Part shown: positions 1 to 8,166 of the stretch, one piece after another
Position numbering within the stretch: the first letter of the stretch is position 1
Layout: every line of letters starts with the position of its first letter
Assembly: GCF_014650895.1 (NCBI RefSeq)
Contig: NZ_BMVV01000011.1
Span: 1 to 64,000, forward strand
Direction of reading: 5' to 3'
Source: Streptomyces omiyaensis
Lineage (GTDB): Bacteria; Actinomycetota; Actinomycetes; Streptomycetales; Streptomycetaceae
DNA length: 64,000 nucleotides
Position numbers and translations under genes: made by a program
Notes under the pieces: generated by a model
What the model was told of the DNA's origin: nothing
The model's database searches: none
Seen by the model: the letters and a program-made list of their open reading frames with translations, nothing else

Positions 1-26
1 CCCCCCCCCCCCCCCCCCCCCCCCCC
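1..26. repeat. Homopolymer of 26 C at window start
   Basis: The first 26 bases are all C, followed by ordinary GC-rich sequence. Nothing similar occurs elsewhere in the window. A run this long at the very first base is best explained as a contig-end or sequencing artefact (poly-G read tails), although a genuine homopolymer cannot be excluded. Confidence 0.9.
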
Positions 27-332
27 TCGTCACGATCGATCCGAGGAGCCCGGCGTGCCACTGCGCCGCGGAACGAACCCCGGCAGACGACGGCGAGCTC
101 CCTTCCCGTGGAACCGGAGCGGGCGCCCCTCCGCGCGCTCCGGGGCGAGCCTCGCACGTCGACGCGCCGGACGCCCCGAACACCTGGCAGTCGGCGCGGG
201 AGGTGGCGCGGGCGGCGTGACCTTCGTGCCGGGCGGTTCTCCGCCCCCTTCCGCGACGGCGGCGAACCGCCCGCCGGCACGGCGTCACCACCATCGGATC
301 CCGATCGTGCCGGGGTCACCGCGAGGCGCGGC
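27..332. other. Intergenic stretch without supported gene
   Basis: About 300 bases between the poly-C run and the first gene. Open frames here translate to Arg/Pro/Gly-rich, low-complexity sequence with no recognisable domain, so I call nothing coding. Confidence 0.5.
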
Positions 333-959
333 TCACCGGGGCGGCAGCCGGTCGGGAAGGGCGTGCGCGAGCAGGAACTCGGTCGCGCCCGCGATGGCCT
401 CCGCGTAGCTGCCGTGGACCGGCGCGGACTCCGTCTCCTGCTGGTCCGCGGCGGTGGCGGTGTACCACCAGCCGTCGGACTCGGCGTCGTGGTGCACGAC
501 GGCCGTGCCGCCCGCGTAGTGGAGCGGGATGGACTCGCTGGCCGACTTCCTGACCACCGCGTGGGGCCACTTGAGCCGGGCCGACTGCCGCTTGATGCCG
601 CCCCAGGCCGCCCCGAGCTGCGCGTAGTTCGCCCCGCTGCGCCCGGCGACGGTGGCGGCGGACTCGGCCAGCCGGTCGACGGACAGCTTGGCCTCGTACA
701 GGGCCCGCAGCAGCGCCAGCTGCACGTCGGGCGCCGCCATCAGCACGGGGTCGAAGGACTTGCCGGCGTCCCGGTAGGCCAGCAGGCGGGTCGAGATCCC
801 CTCCGCCAGCACGCGCACCGCGTCGTGCACCCGCTCGTCCATCGTGAAGCCGTCGTCCTGGGTGGGCTCGCGCCAGGGCGGCTCCACCAGGTTCGAGACG
901 GCGGTCCAGAAGTCGTCGTCGCCCTTGTCGGGCGTGGGAACACGTGCCACGTCACTCAT
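333..959 (-). CDS. Conserved hypothetical protein, 208 aa
   Basis: The family is not recognised. I chose the ATG at 959 (protein begins MSDVARVP); the frame stays open upstream but composition becomes non-protein-like. The protein is mixed alpha/beta, soluble, with no signal peptide or membrane segment. The central part (about residues 30-130) is predicted helical; the C-terminal part carries SDGWWYTATAADQQE, followed by a helix, reminiscent of a small dsRBD/HicB-like beta-alpha fold, but I do not assign it. The divergent gene on the other side is a VOC protein. Codon use matches its neighbours. Confidence 0.65.
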   Translation of the reverse strand: MSDVARVPTPDKGDDDFWTAVSNLVEPPWREPTQDDGFTMDERVHDAVRVLAEGISTRLLAYRDAGKSFDPVLMAAPDVQLALLRALYEAKLSVDRLAESAATVAGRSGANYAQLGAAWGGIKRQSARLKWPHAVVRKSASESIPLHYAGGTAVVHHDAESDGWWYTATAADQQETESAPVHGSYAEAIAGATEFLLAHALPDRLPPR

Positions 960-1103
960 GCGACAACCATAACTGTCACAGATGAAGAGCGACAGTTTTT
1001 TCTGTCGAAGGAGTGTCGGCTCGGCGCCCTGGCCGGAACCGGGGCCGACGACGGGGCCGGGGCCGGGCGTGGAGGGGAGGCGCGGTCTGCGACGATGCGG
1101 GGC

Positions 1104-1436
1104 ATGGACGAAGCGGTCATCCCGGTGCTCCGGGTGAGGGAAGCGGCGGTGGCCGTCGCCTGGTACGAGCGGCTCGGATTCGCCGAGCGGTGGGTGCACC
1201 GGTTCGAACCGGGGTTCCCCGCCTTCGTGGAGGTGGCGCGCGGGGACGTCCGCCTGTTCCTGTCGGAGCACGAGGGCGACGCCCGGCCCGACACCCTGGT
1301 CTACCTGCGCGTACGCGACGTCGACGCCGTCGCGGCCGAGTTCGGCGTGACGGTGGAGGAGGCTCCGTGGGCCCGCGAGGTCGAGCTGCGCGATCCCGAC
1401 GGGAACCGGATCCGGGCCGGCACGCCCACGGACTGA
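1104..1436 (+). CDS. VOC-family (glyoxalase/bleomycin-resistance fold) protein, 110 aa
   Basis: A small single-domain vicinal-oxygen-chelate protein. The N-terminal stretch (VIPVLRV, then VAWYERLGF) and the C-terminal RDPDGNRIRAG are the two characteristic beta-alpha-beta repeats of bleomycin-resistance-type proteins, which act as dimers. It may bind a small molecule or be a metal-dependent lyase/dioxygenase; the substrate cannot be read. The metal-ligand positions are not clearly conserved, which fits a binding protein better than an enzyme. An ATG nine bases upstream (1095) is an alternative start. Confidence 0.8.
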   Translation: MDEAVIPVLRVREAAVAVAWYERLGFAERWVHRFEPGFPAFVEVARGDVRLFLSEHEGDARPDTLVYLRVRDVDAVAAEFGVTVEEAPWAREVELRDPDGNRIRAGTPTD

Positions 1437-1491
1437 CCCGCGGACGCGCCGGGGAGCGCTCCCTCTCCGGTTCCCGCACGCGCGGGCGGGC

Positions 1492-1719
1492 TCAGGCGGG
1501 CGTCGTCCCGGCGACCGTCAGCCGGTCGAACGCGCCGGCCTTCGCCTGCGCCACCAGGTCGGCGAACTGGTCCTCGCTCATCTGGACCCGCTGCCCGAAG
1601 TCGTCGGTGATGCGCACCCTCCTGTCCTCCGGGGCGTCGGCGTCCACGAACAGCTGCGGGCATCCGCAGTCGCACTTTCCGCAGAAGGTCGCGATCGGTT
1701 CCGGACTCGTGTCGGGCAT
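1492..1719 (-). CDS. Small cysteine-rich conserved protein, 75 aa
   Basis: The start is the ATG at 1719 (MPDTSPEP). The N-terminal third has a CxxCxCxC cluster (CGKCDCGC, residues 13-20), suggesting zinc or Fe-S binding; the rest contains short strands and a helix (MSEDQFADLVAQAKAG). Similar short CGKC proteins are common in Streptomyces, but I know no function. It is encoded alone between the VOC gene and a nuclease-like gene on the same strand. Confidence 0.65.
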   Translation of the reverse strand: MPDTSPEPIATFCGKCDCGCPQLFVDADAPEDRRVRITDDFGQRVQMSEDQFADLVAQAKAGAFDRLTVAGTTPA

Positions 1720-1822
1720 CGGGGCCACCTCGTCTCGTCGGGGCTCGGACCGTTCCGGCAGTGGTGCACTGCCCAGCCGCCCCGGCGCGTCAAACGCCCC
1801 GCCCTCCCGCGTGCTCACGCGC

Positions 1823-2281
1823 TCACGCGCCGGAAGGGGTGCCCTCGCCGTCCCGCTCCCCGGCCAGGATCGTCCGCAGCGCGGCGAGATCGGCCGCCTC
1901 GCTGCGGCGGAGCCTTCCGCGCCCGTCCGCGTCGAGGTCCGCGGGCCGGACCACCACGAGCCGCAGCCCGTGCGCCGGGATCTCGCTCTCCCGCCGCGCG
2001 TCGTACAGGGCGCGCTGCTCGCCCCGGTGCACCCCGCTGACCGTGAGCCGGTCCGGCTTGTCGAAGTGCGGCACCGGCCGGTCGTGCTGGAGCTCGCGGT
2101 ACTCGACGACCAGACCGCGACCGGGCCAGTAGGCGTCGACCGGCAGCCGGACCCGCCGTCCGCTCGCCCCGGCGTCCCCGAGAAGCCAGTCGAACCGGTG
2201 CTGCCGCAAAGCCACTTCGCCCAGCACCCGGTCGCACAGCCCGACCACGTACGCCTCGTCGCTGTCGTCCCTCGTTCCCAT
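1823..2281 (-). CDS. Conserved hypothetical, possible PD-(D/E)XK/DUF559-like protein, 152 aa
   Basis: A cytosolic protein of unknown role. A segment near residues 47-65 reads VDAYWPGRGLVVEYRE, resembling the D-x(n)-ExR/K active-site strand of very-short-patch-repair-like nucleases (DUF559), followed by charged helices. This is a motif-level impression only. The start ATG at 2281 faces the divergent PPOX gene with only 48 bases between them. Confidence 0.6.
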   Translation of the reverse strand: MGTRDDSDEAYVVGLCDRVLGEVALRQHRFDWLLGDAGASGRRVRLPVDAYWPGRGLVVEYRELQHDRPVPHFDKPDRLTVSGVHRGEQRALYDARRESEIPAHGLRLVVVRPADLDADGRGRLRRSEAADLAALRTILAGERDGEGTPSGA

Positions 2282-2316
2282 GACCCCGCATCATGCCCCC
2301 TCCGGGCGGGGCGCCG

Positions 2317-2322
2317 TAGGAT
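2317..2322 (+). promoter_or_regulatory. Likely -10 element TAGGAT of a leaderless PPOX gene
   Basis: TAGGAT ends seven bases before the ATG at 2330, which places the transcription start at or next to the start codon. There is no Shine-Dalgarno sequence between them, consistent with leaderless translation, which is common in actinobacteria. No convincing -35 is visible. Confidence 0.55.
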
Positions 2323-2329
2323 CCGGGGC

Positions 2330-2767
2330 ATGAGCCTCCCCCGTACCCCCGTCGAGATGAACGAGACCGTGCGCCGCCTGCTCGACGCGCCCCTTCCGGC
2401 GGTCCTGGGCACCCTCAACCCCGACGGGGCGCCGCAGAGTTCGGTGGTCTGGGTGAGCCGCGACGGGGACGAGGTGCTGATCTCCACCGAGCGGGGGCGG
2501 CGCAAGGAGCGGAACGTGCTCCGCGACCCCCGGGTGAGCCTGACCGTCTTCGACCTCTCCGATCCCGAGCTGTACGTCGAGATCCGCGGCACCGCGGCCG
2601 TCACCGAGGACACCGGCCGGGCGGTGGCCGTCCGGATCGCCGAGGAGTACCTGGGTCCGGGTGCCGGCACGGACTACCTGGAGGCCCCGGCGGAGCGGGT
2701 CCGCGTGGTCCTCCGCGTCACCCCGAGGAAGATCCTCGGCCGCGCCGCCGGGACCACCGGACCGTAG
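2330..2767 (+). CDS. PPOX-class flavin/F420-dependent protein, 145 aa
   Basis: A single split-barrel domain of the pyridoxamine-5'-phosphate-oxidase-like superfamily. The N-terminal strand pair (PAVLGTLNPDGAPQSSVVWV), the Arg/Lys-rich loop STERGRRKERNV and the RDPRVSLTVFD strand are typical of TIGR03618-type F420- or flavin-binding proteins. These are small dimeric enzymes or cofactor-binding proteins that reduce unsaturated substrates. The substrate is unknown, and the F420/FMN choice cannot be settled from sequence alone. Confidence 0.85.
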   Translation: MSLPRTPVEMNETVRRLLDAPLPAVLGTLNPDGAPQSSVVWVSRDGDEVLISTERGRRKERNVLRDPRVSLTVFDLSDPELYVEIRGTAAVTEDTGRAVAVRIAEEYLGPGAGTDYLEAPAERVRVVLRVTPRKILGRAAGTTGP

Positions 2768-2885
2768 AGGTCCCCGAAGGCCCCCGGAGGCTCCGGGAGT
2801 GTCCGTCGCCCCCCTCCGGTGCGCGGCGGGTCGCGGACGTCCGCGTCCTGCGCGGGGCGGGGGCCCGGTGTGGGACGGTGAGGGC

Positions 2886-3839
2886 ATGCCGGTTCCCGTG
2901 ATCCTCGACTGCGACCCCGGGCACGACGACGCCTTCGCCATCATGCTGGCCGCCGCGCACCCCGGGATCGACCTCCTCGCCGTCACCACCGTGGCGGGCA
3001 ACCAGACCCTGGAGAAGACCACGCTCAACGCCCGCCGGGTGTGCGCGGCGGCCGGGATCCGGGGCGTGCCGGTCGCCGCCGGCCGGGACCGTCCCCTGCG
3101 CGGTCCGCGCAGGACCGCCGCGGACATCCACGGCGACTCCGGCCTGGACGGGCCCGGCTTCGGCGCGGACGAGCCGGACGTGCCGCAGGATCCGCGCGAC
3201 GCCCTCACCCTGGCCCGCGACGTGCTCCTCGCGCACCCGGTGCCGGTGACGCTGGTGCCGACCGGGCCGCTCACCAACATCGCGGCCCTCCTGCTCGCCC
3301 ACCCGGAGCTCGCCGGACACATCGAACGGATCGTGCTGATGGGCGGGTCGACGGAGCGGGGCAACACGACGCCCGCGGCCGAGTTCAACATCCTGTGCGA
3401 TCCGGAGGCGGCGGACGTCGTCTTCCGCAGCGGCCTGCCGGTGACGATGCTCGGCCTCAACGTGACCCACCAGGTGCGGGCCACCCCCGACGTCGTCGCC
3501 CGGATCGCCGCGCTCGGGACCCCGCTCGGCGCGCTCTGCGTCGACCTCCTCACCTACTTCGCCTCCACGTACCGCGAGGTGTTCGGCTTCGACGCTCCTC
3601 CGCTGCACGATCCGCTGACCGTCGCCCACCTGATCGACCCTTCGCTGGTCGGCCTGGTCAGGGCGGCGGTGGCGGTCGAGCTGGACGGCACGCACACCCG
3701 GGGCGCGACCGTCGTGGACCTGCACGGGGTGACGGGCCTGCCGGCCGACGTCGAGGTGGGCGTGGACGTCGACACCGGCCGCTTCTGGGACCTGATCGTG
3801 GAGGCCGTACGGACCCTGGGCGGCCCTCCGGGCACCTGA
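2886..3839 (+). CDS. Inosine-uridine-preferring nucleoside hydrolase family protein, 317 aa
   Basis: Hydrolyses the N-glycosidic bond of nucleosides to base and ribose in purine/pyrimidine salvage. The calcium-binding motif DCDPGHDD lies at residues 8-15 (D8, D10, D14, D15 are the expected ligands). PTGPLTNIA and the MGGS segment (about residues 150-160) and a late HDPL are family hallmarks. Length is normal (about 310-320 aa). It is monocistronic, running toward the sugar ABC operon. A ribose-releasing enzyme next to a pentose transporter may be functionally related, but that is inference. Confidence 0.9.
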   Translation: MPVPVILDCDPGHDDAFAIMLAAAHPGIDLLAVTTVAGNQTLEKTTLNARRVCAAAGIRGVPVAAGRDRPLRGPRRTAADIHGDSGLDGPGFGADEPDVPQDPRDALTLARDVLLAHPVPVTLVPTGPLTNIAALLLAHPELAGHIERIVLMGGSTERGNTTPAAEFNILCDPEAADVVFRSGLPVTMLGLNVTHQVRATPDVVARIAALGTPLGALCVDLLTYFASTYREVFGFDAPPLHDPLTVAHLIDPSLVGLVRAAVAVELDGTHTRGATVVDLHGVTGLPADVEVGVDVDTGRFWDLIVEAVRTLGGPPGT

Positions 3840-3912
3840 GCCCGGATTCCCGCCCGTCCCCGCCCGCCCCGCAGCTCCGCCCCCGCGCTCCGCCCGCCCC
3901 CTGGCCGTCCCG

Positions 3913-5217
3913 TCAGGCCCGGCCCGCGGCCTTCTGGCTGCGGCGGGAGAGGGAGTCGACGACCACGGCGGCCAGCAGGACCGCACCGGTGATCATGAAC
4001 TGGACGGCGTTGCTGACGCCCATGATGTTCATGCCGGACTGGATCGAGCCGATGACGAGGGCGCCGAGCAGCGCGGACCAGACCGTGCCGCGCCCGCCGA
4101 AGAGGCTCGTGCCGCCGATGACGGCGGCCGCGATCACGTTCATGAGGAGGTTGCCGCCGCCGGAGGTCTGGCTGGCGGACTGGATCTGTCCGGCGAGGAA
4201 GAGGCCGCCGACGGCCGCCATGGTGCCGGAGATCGTGAAGACGCTCATGCGGACGAAGGCCACGCTGATGCCGGCCCGCCGGGCACCTTCGATGTTGCCG
4301 CCGACGGCGAAGATCCGGCGCCCGTAGCCGGTGCGCCGCAGGACGAAGTCCAGGACCACCAGCACCAGCAGGAAGATCAGCAGCGCGAGCGGCAGTCCCT
4401 GGTACCGGTTGAGGACGACGGCCGCGGCGAAGGCGATCGCCGCGAGGACGACGGTCCGCAGCACGATCTCGGCGATCGGCCGGTACGGCACCCGCGCGGC
4501 GCGGCGCCGGCGGGCGTCGAGCAGCGAGGCGAGCAGGAAGAGCCCGACGCCCACCGCCGCGGCCGCGTAGGCGGCGACGGGGCTCTCGAAGACGGTGGAG
4601 TAGAGCTCGGAGACGATGCTGTCGCCGGGGATGTTGACCGTGCCGCTGGTGCCCAGCACCTGGAGCATCAGCCCGTTCCAGGCGAGGTTGCCCGCCAGGG
4701 TGACGACGAAGGCGGGCACGCCCACCTTGGCGAAGAAGAAGCCGTGGAGGAGACCGACGGCCGCTCCCCCGGCGAGGGCGACGAGCAGCGCCAGCCATTC
4801 GTTCATGCCGTTGATGACGTTCAGCACGGCGAAGATCGCCGCGCACAGTCCGCTGACGGAGCCGACGGACAGGTCGATCTCGCCGAGCAGCAGGACGAAG
4901 ACGATGCCGACGGCGATCATGCCGGTGCCGACGATCTGCTGGCTGAGGTCGGACAGGTTCTGGGCGGACAGGAAGGCGCTGTCGAGGCTGCCGAAGACCG
5001 TCCAGATGACGACGACGGCGATGACGACGGGCAGCGAGCCGAGTTCGCCGCTGCGCAGCTTGCGCCGGAACTCTCCGGCGTACCCGCGGAAGCCCTCCTC
5101 GCGGACGATCAGCCGGCTGTCGACGGCGGGCACCGACTCGGGTGCCGGTTCCTGGGCGGCCGCGTCGCCGGTGCCCGGCCCGCCGGGCCTGTCGTCGCGG
5201 TCCCTGGCGCCCCTCAT
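3913..5217 (-). CDS. xylH: Sugar ABC transporter permease, xylose type, 434 aa
   Basis: Membrane subunit of a ribose/xylose-class (BPD_transp_2) ABC importer. After a hydrophilic N-terminal tail of about 70 residues come roughly 10 or more hydrophobic segments. The loop GTSLFGGRGTVWSALLGA near residue 390 is the family signature before the last helices. The length fits XylH (about 390-430 aa), longer than RbsC. Its ATG at 5217 overlaps the stop of the ATPase gene (ATGA), indicating translational coupling. It is the last gene of the operon. Confidence 0.88.
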   Translation of the reverse strand: MRGARDRDDRPGGPGTGDAAAQEPAPESVPAVDSRLIVREEGFRGYAGEFRRKLRSGELGSLPVVIAVVVIWTVFGSLDSAFLSAQNLSDLSQQIVGTGMIAVGIVFVLLLGEIDLSVGSVSGLCAAIFAVLNVINGMNEWLALLVALAGGAAVGLLHGFFFAKVGVPAFVVTLAGNLAWNGLMLQVLGTSGTVNIPGDSIVSELYSTVFESPVAAYAAAAVGVGLFLLASLLDARRRRAARVPYRPIAEIVLRTVVLAAIAFAAAVVLNRYQGLPLALLIFLLVLVVLDFVLRRTGYGRRIFAVGGNIEGARRAGISVAFVRMSVFTISGTMAAVGGLFLAGQIQSASQTSGGGNLLMNVIAAAVIGGTSLFGGRGTVWSALLGALVIGSIQSGMNIMGVSNAVQFMITGAVLLAAVVVDSLSRRSQKAAGRA

Positions 5218-6014
5218 GGCGTCTCCTCCCCGCTCGCCTCCCGCTGCTCGCGCTTGCGGGCCTGGCGCCGGGTCACGGCGCTGTCGGTGGCTCCGGTGAT
5301 GGCGGAGATGATCTCCTCGGTGGTGGTGGCGCGCTTGTCGAAGAACCCGTTGTTGCGGCCGAGCCGCAGCACCGCGATCCGGTCGGCGACCGCCATCACG
5401 TCCACCATGTTGTGGCTGATCAGGATGGTGCCGAGCCCGTGCTCGCGGAGCCGTTCGACGAGGTCGAGGACTTCGGCGGTCTGTTCCACGCCCAGGGCGG
5501 CGGTCGGCTCGTCCAGGATGACGATCCGCGGTTCGCCGATCAGCGAGCGGGCGATGGCCACGGTCTGCCGCTGGCCGCCGGAGAGCGAGGCGACGGGGAT
5601 CCGCACCGACGGGATCCGGATGGAGAGCGTGTCGAGCAGTTCGCGGGACCGCTGCTCCATGCGGACCTCGTCGAGCACGCCGAACCGGCGCAGCTCCCGG
5701 CCGAGGAAGAGGTTGCCGACGACGTCGAGGTTGTCGCAGAGCGCGAGGTCCTGGTAGACGGTGGCGATGCCCAGGTTCTGGGCGTCGTGGGGCCGGTTGA
5801 TGGAGACCGGCCGGCCCTGCCACTCGATGACGCCGTCGTCCGGCGGGTTGACCCCCGCGATCGCCTTGACGGCGGTCGACTTGCCGGCGCCGTTGTCGCC
5901 GACGAGGGCGACGACCTCACCGGCGTGGACCTCCAGCTCGAAGTCCGACAGGGCCTGGACCGCGCCGAACCTCTTGGACACCCCCCGCAGGCTGAGCACA
6001 GGTGCATCCGTCAC
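5214..6014 (-). CDS. xylG: Sugar ABC transporter ATP-binding protein, xylose type, 266 aa
   Basis: ATPase of the same importer. Walker A GDNGAGKS is at residues 39-46, the signature LSGGQ at 144-148 and Walker B IVILDEP at 164-170, followed by the H-loop ISHNM. It has only one ATPase domain, unlike E. coli RbsA/XylG (two domains), as is common for actinobacterial xylose-type systems, so it presumably forms a homodimer. It sits 56 bases after the binding-protein gene and overlaps the permease gene. Confidence 0.9.
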   Translation of the reverse strand: MTDAPVLSLRGVSKRFGAVQALSDFELEVHAGEVVALVGDNGAGKSTAVKAIAGVNPPDDGVIEWQGRPVSINRPHDAQNLGIATVYQDLALCDNLDVVGNLFLGRELRRFGVLDEVRMEQRSRELLDTLSIRIPSVRIPVASLSGGQRQTVAIARSLIGEPRIVILDEPTAALGVEQTAEVLDLVERLREHGLGTILISHNMVDVMAVADRIAVLRLGRNNGFFDKRATTTEEIISAITGATDSAVTRRQARKREQREASGEETP

Positions 6015-6070
6015 CTTCGACCGCCTCCTCGGCGGGAGCGGGCGGTACGGGTCGGGTCACGCGGGTGGCG

Positions 6071-7153
6071 TCACTCCAGCCCGGCTTCCTTGCAGGCGTC
6101 GGCGTAGGCCGGCGTGCAGATCTCCTGGACGGTGTACAGCCCGTCCTTGACGACCGTGTCCTTGATGTTCTCCTTGTCCACCACGACCGGGGTGAGCAGC
6201 GTGGCCGGGACCTTCTGGCCGCTGCCGCTGGTGACGGTGGTGGGGGTCAGGTCCTCGGGGAGCGGCTTGCCCTGGGCGAGGTTCACGGCCATGGTGGCGG
6301 CGATGTCCGCCTCGGGCTTGTAGGGCTTCTCGATGGTGATGGTCTGCGTGCCGAGCAGGATCCGCTGGATGGCGTCGAGCTGGGCGTCCTGGCCGGTCAG
6401 CGGCACGTTCATGCCCGCCGCTTCGAGGGCGGTGGCGATGCCGGCGGCGAGTCCGTCGTTGGCCGAGTAGACGCCGACGATGTTCCCCTTGCCGAGGGCG
6501 CTGATGGCGCCGGACATCTGCTGGTTGGCGTTGTTCGGGTCCCAGTTGGGGGTGTCGTACTCCTTGCCGATCTTCACCTTGCCGTCGAGGACGGAGTGGG
6601 CGCCGGCCTTGAACTCGGCCGCGTTCGGGTCGGTGGGCGAGCCGTTGTGCATGACGATCTGGCCGCTCTCCGCCTTGTCGCCGAGGGCGTCGAGCAGCGC
6701 CTTGCCCTGGAGCTCGCCGACCTTGCGGTTGTCGTACGAGACGTAGGCGTCGACCGGGCCCTGGGCGAGGCGGTCGTAGGCCACGATCTTCACGCCGGCC
6801 TTGTTCGCCTTCTCCACGGAGGACTGGATCGACTTCGCGTCCACGGCGTCCAGGATGAGCACCTGGTCGCCCTTGGCGAGCGCCGTGTTGACCTGCTGCT
6901 GCTGGGTGGTCGCGCTCTCGGCCGCGTTGTAGTAGTCGATCTGGGCGTCGGGGACGAGCTCCTTGATCTTCTGCTCGATGTACGGCCGGTCGAACTTCTC
7001 GTACCGCGTCGTCTTGCTCTCCGGCAGCAGCAGTCCGATCTTGACGTCCTGTCTCGCCTGCCCGGGCGACGCGCCCGTCGTCGTCGCCACCACGCCCAGG
7101 GAGAGGGCCACGGTCGAGGCCACCGCTATCGCGCCTCGCAATGTACGGGTCAT
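6071..7153 (-). CDS. xylF: Sugar ABC transporter substrate-binding protein, xylose type, 360 aa
   Basis: Extracytoplasmic binding protein of periplasmic-binding-protein family 1. The start is the ATG at 7153, preceded by GAAAGGAG. A Sec signal peptide covers about residues 1-30. No lipobox cysteine is visible, so anchoring is unclear. The mature N-terminus (KIGLLLPESKTTRYEKFDRP) and YVSYDNRKVGELQG match XylF-type xylose binders more closely than RbsB. As the first gene of a three-gene operon it is normally the most strongly expressed. Substrate assignment to xylose is by family resemblance only. Confidence 0.87.
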   Translation of the reverse strand: MTRTLRGAIAVASTVALSLGVVATTTGASPGQARQDVKIGLLLPESKTTRYEKFDRPYIEQKIKELVPDAQIDYYNAAESATTQQQQVNTALAKGDQVLILDAVDAKSIQSSVEKANKAGVKIVAYDRLAQGPVDAYVSYDNRKVGELQGKALLDALGDKAESGQIVMHNGSPTDPNAAEFKAGAHSVLDGKVKIGKEYDTPNWDPNNANQQMSGAISALGKGNIVGVYSANDGLAAGIATALEAAGMNVPLTGQDAQLDAIQRILLGTQTITIEKPYKPEADIAATMAVNLAQGKPLPEDLTPTTVTSGSGQKVPATLLTPVVVDKENIKDTVVKDGLYTVQEICTPAYADACKEAGLE

Positions 7154-7363
7154 GGAAGGCTCCTTTCGCGCGCCCCGCCCCACCCGCGCGCTTCGGGGTC
7201 GCGCGGGCCGCGGGCGCACCCTAGGCCTATCTCGACACTAGACCCGGGACGCGGAGCGGACCATTCACACCGGACCCCCACCTCGCGGGGGCACGCCGAT
7301 TCCGCAGGTCGGAGGCGGTGAGGACGCCCTGCGCACAGCGGCCGGGCCGACCGGGCGCGGGGG

Positions 7364-7783
7364 TCAGGCCTCGCGCCGCGCGTCGATCTCGGCGACGAGG
7401 CCCTCGATGAGCGTCCCGATCTCGTCGCGGATGGGCCGGACGGCTTCGACCCCCTGGCCGGCCGGGTCCTCCAGGACCCAGTCGAGGTAGGTCTTGCCGG
7501 GGAAGTAGGGGCAGGCGTCGCCGCAGCCCATGGTGATGATGTAGTCCGACGCCTGGGCGGCCTCGACGGTGAGGACCTTCGGCCGCTGGTCGGAGATGTC
7601 GATGCCGAGCTCGGCCATGGCGGCGACGGCGGCCGGGTTGACCCGGTCGCCCGGGAGGGAGCCGGCGGACCGGACCTCGACGCGGTCGCCCGCGAGGTGC
7701 CGGAGGAACCCGGCGGCCATCTGGGACCGGCCCGCGTTGTGGACGCAGACGAACAGCACGGACGCGAGCGGGGACGCGGACAT
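7364..7783 (-). CDS. arsC: Arsenate reductase, low-molecular-weight phosphatase type, 139 aa
   Basis: Reduces arsenate to arsenite so it can be exported. The phosphatase P-loop C13-x5-R19 (CVHNAGR) and a downstream cysteine pair C87/C91 (MGCGDACP) match thioredoxin- or mycothiol-coupled ArsC enzymes. Asp101 in the D-W loop is the likely general acid. It is divergent from arsR-acr3, with 74 bases between the start codons holding an ArsR-type palindrome, so all three are probably co-induced. Confidence 0.92.
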   Translation of the reverse strand: MSASPLASVLFVCVHNAGRSQMAAGFLRHLAGDRVEVRSAGSLPGDRVNPAAVAAMAELGIDISDQRPKVLTVEAAQASDYIITMGCGDACPYFPGKTYLDWVLEDPAGQGVEAVRPIRDEIGTLIEGLVAEIDARREA

Positions 7784-7836
7784 CGGTTCTTCCTTCGCGA
7801 CAGACGGGCATCAGCCCGGACTGGCATCACCCTTCA

Positions 7837-7854
7837 CTGATGTGACAGTATCAG
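7837..7854. promoter_or_regulatory. Palindromic ArsR-type operator in arsC/arsR intergenic region
   Basis: CTGAT-N8-ATCAG is a perfect interrupted palindrome ending three bases before the arsR start codon. It lies between the divergent arsC and arsR genes, the expected position for a site through which ArsR represses both. No Shine-Dalgarno sequence is seen, so arsR may be leaderless. Confidence 0.6.
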
Positions 7855-7857
7855 CCC

Positions 7858-8166
7858 ATGCTGACGTCAGTCGACACTGAGCTGTTGAAGGTCCTCGCCG
7901 ACCCGCTGCGGCTCCAGATCGTGACCCTGCTCGCCCGCGAGACCCTGTGCACCACGCACCTGGTCGAAGAGACCGGAGCCAGACAGACCAACCTCTCGAA
8001 CCACCTCAAGGTGCTGCGGGAGGCGGGCGTGGTGGAGACGGAGCCGTGCGGTCGGTTCACGTACTACCGGCTGCGGCCCGACGTCATCGAGCAGCTCGCC
8101 GGCCAGTTCGCCGGTCTCGCCGCCACCGCCCGCGCCCACGCCGACTCCAAGAGGTCCTGCCCGTGA
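7858..8166 (+). CDS. arsR: ArsR/SmtB-family repressor, 102 aa
   Basis: Winged-helix metalloregulator. The HTH covers about residues 33-58 (TTHLVEETGARQTNLSNHLKVL region). It lacks the classic ELCVCDL metal box of E. coli-type ArsR; candidate thiol ligands are C31 and C64. It starts the operon arsR-acr3: its TGA overlaps the GTG of acr3. Confidence 0.9.
   Translation: MLTSVDTELLKVLADPLRLQIVTLLARETLCTTHLVEETGARQTNLSNHLKVLREAGVVETEPCGRFTYYRLRPDVIEQLAGQFAGLAATARAHADSKRSCP

Noticed and set aside
55..408. 117-residue plus-strand frame near the window start
   Set aside because: Arg/Pro/Ser-rich low-complexity translation with no domain and no ribosome binding site.
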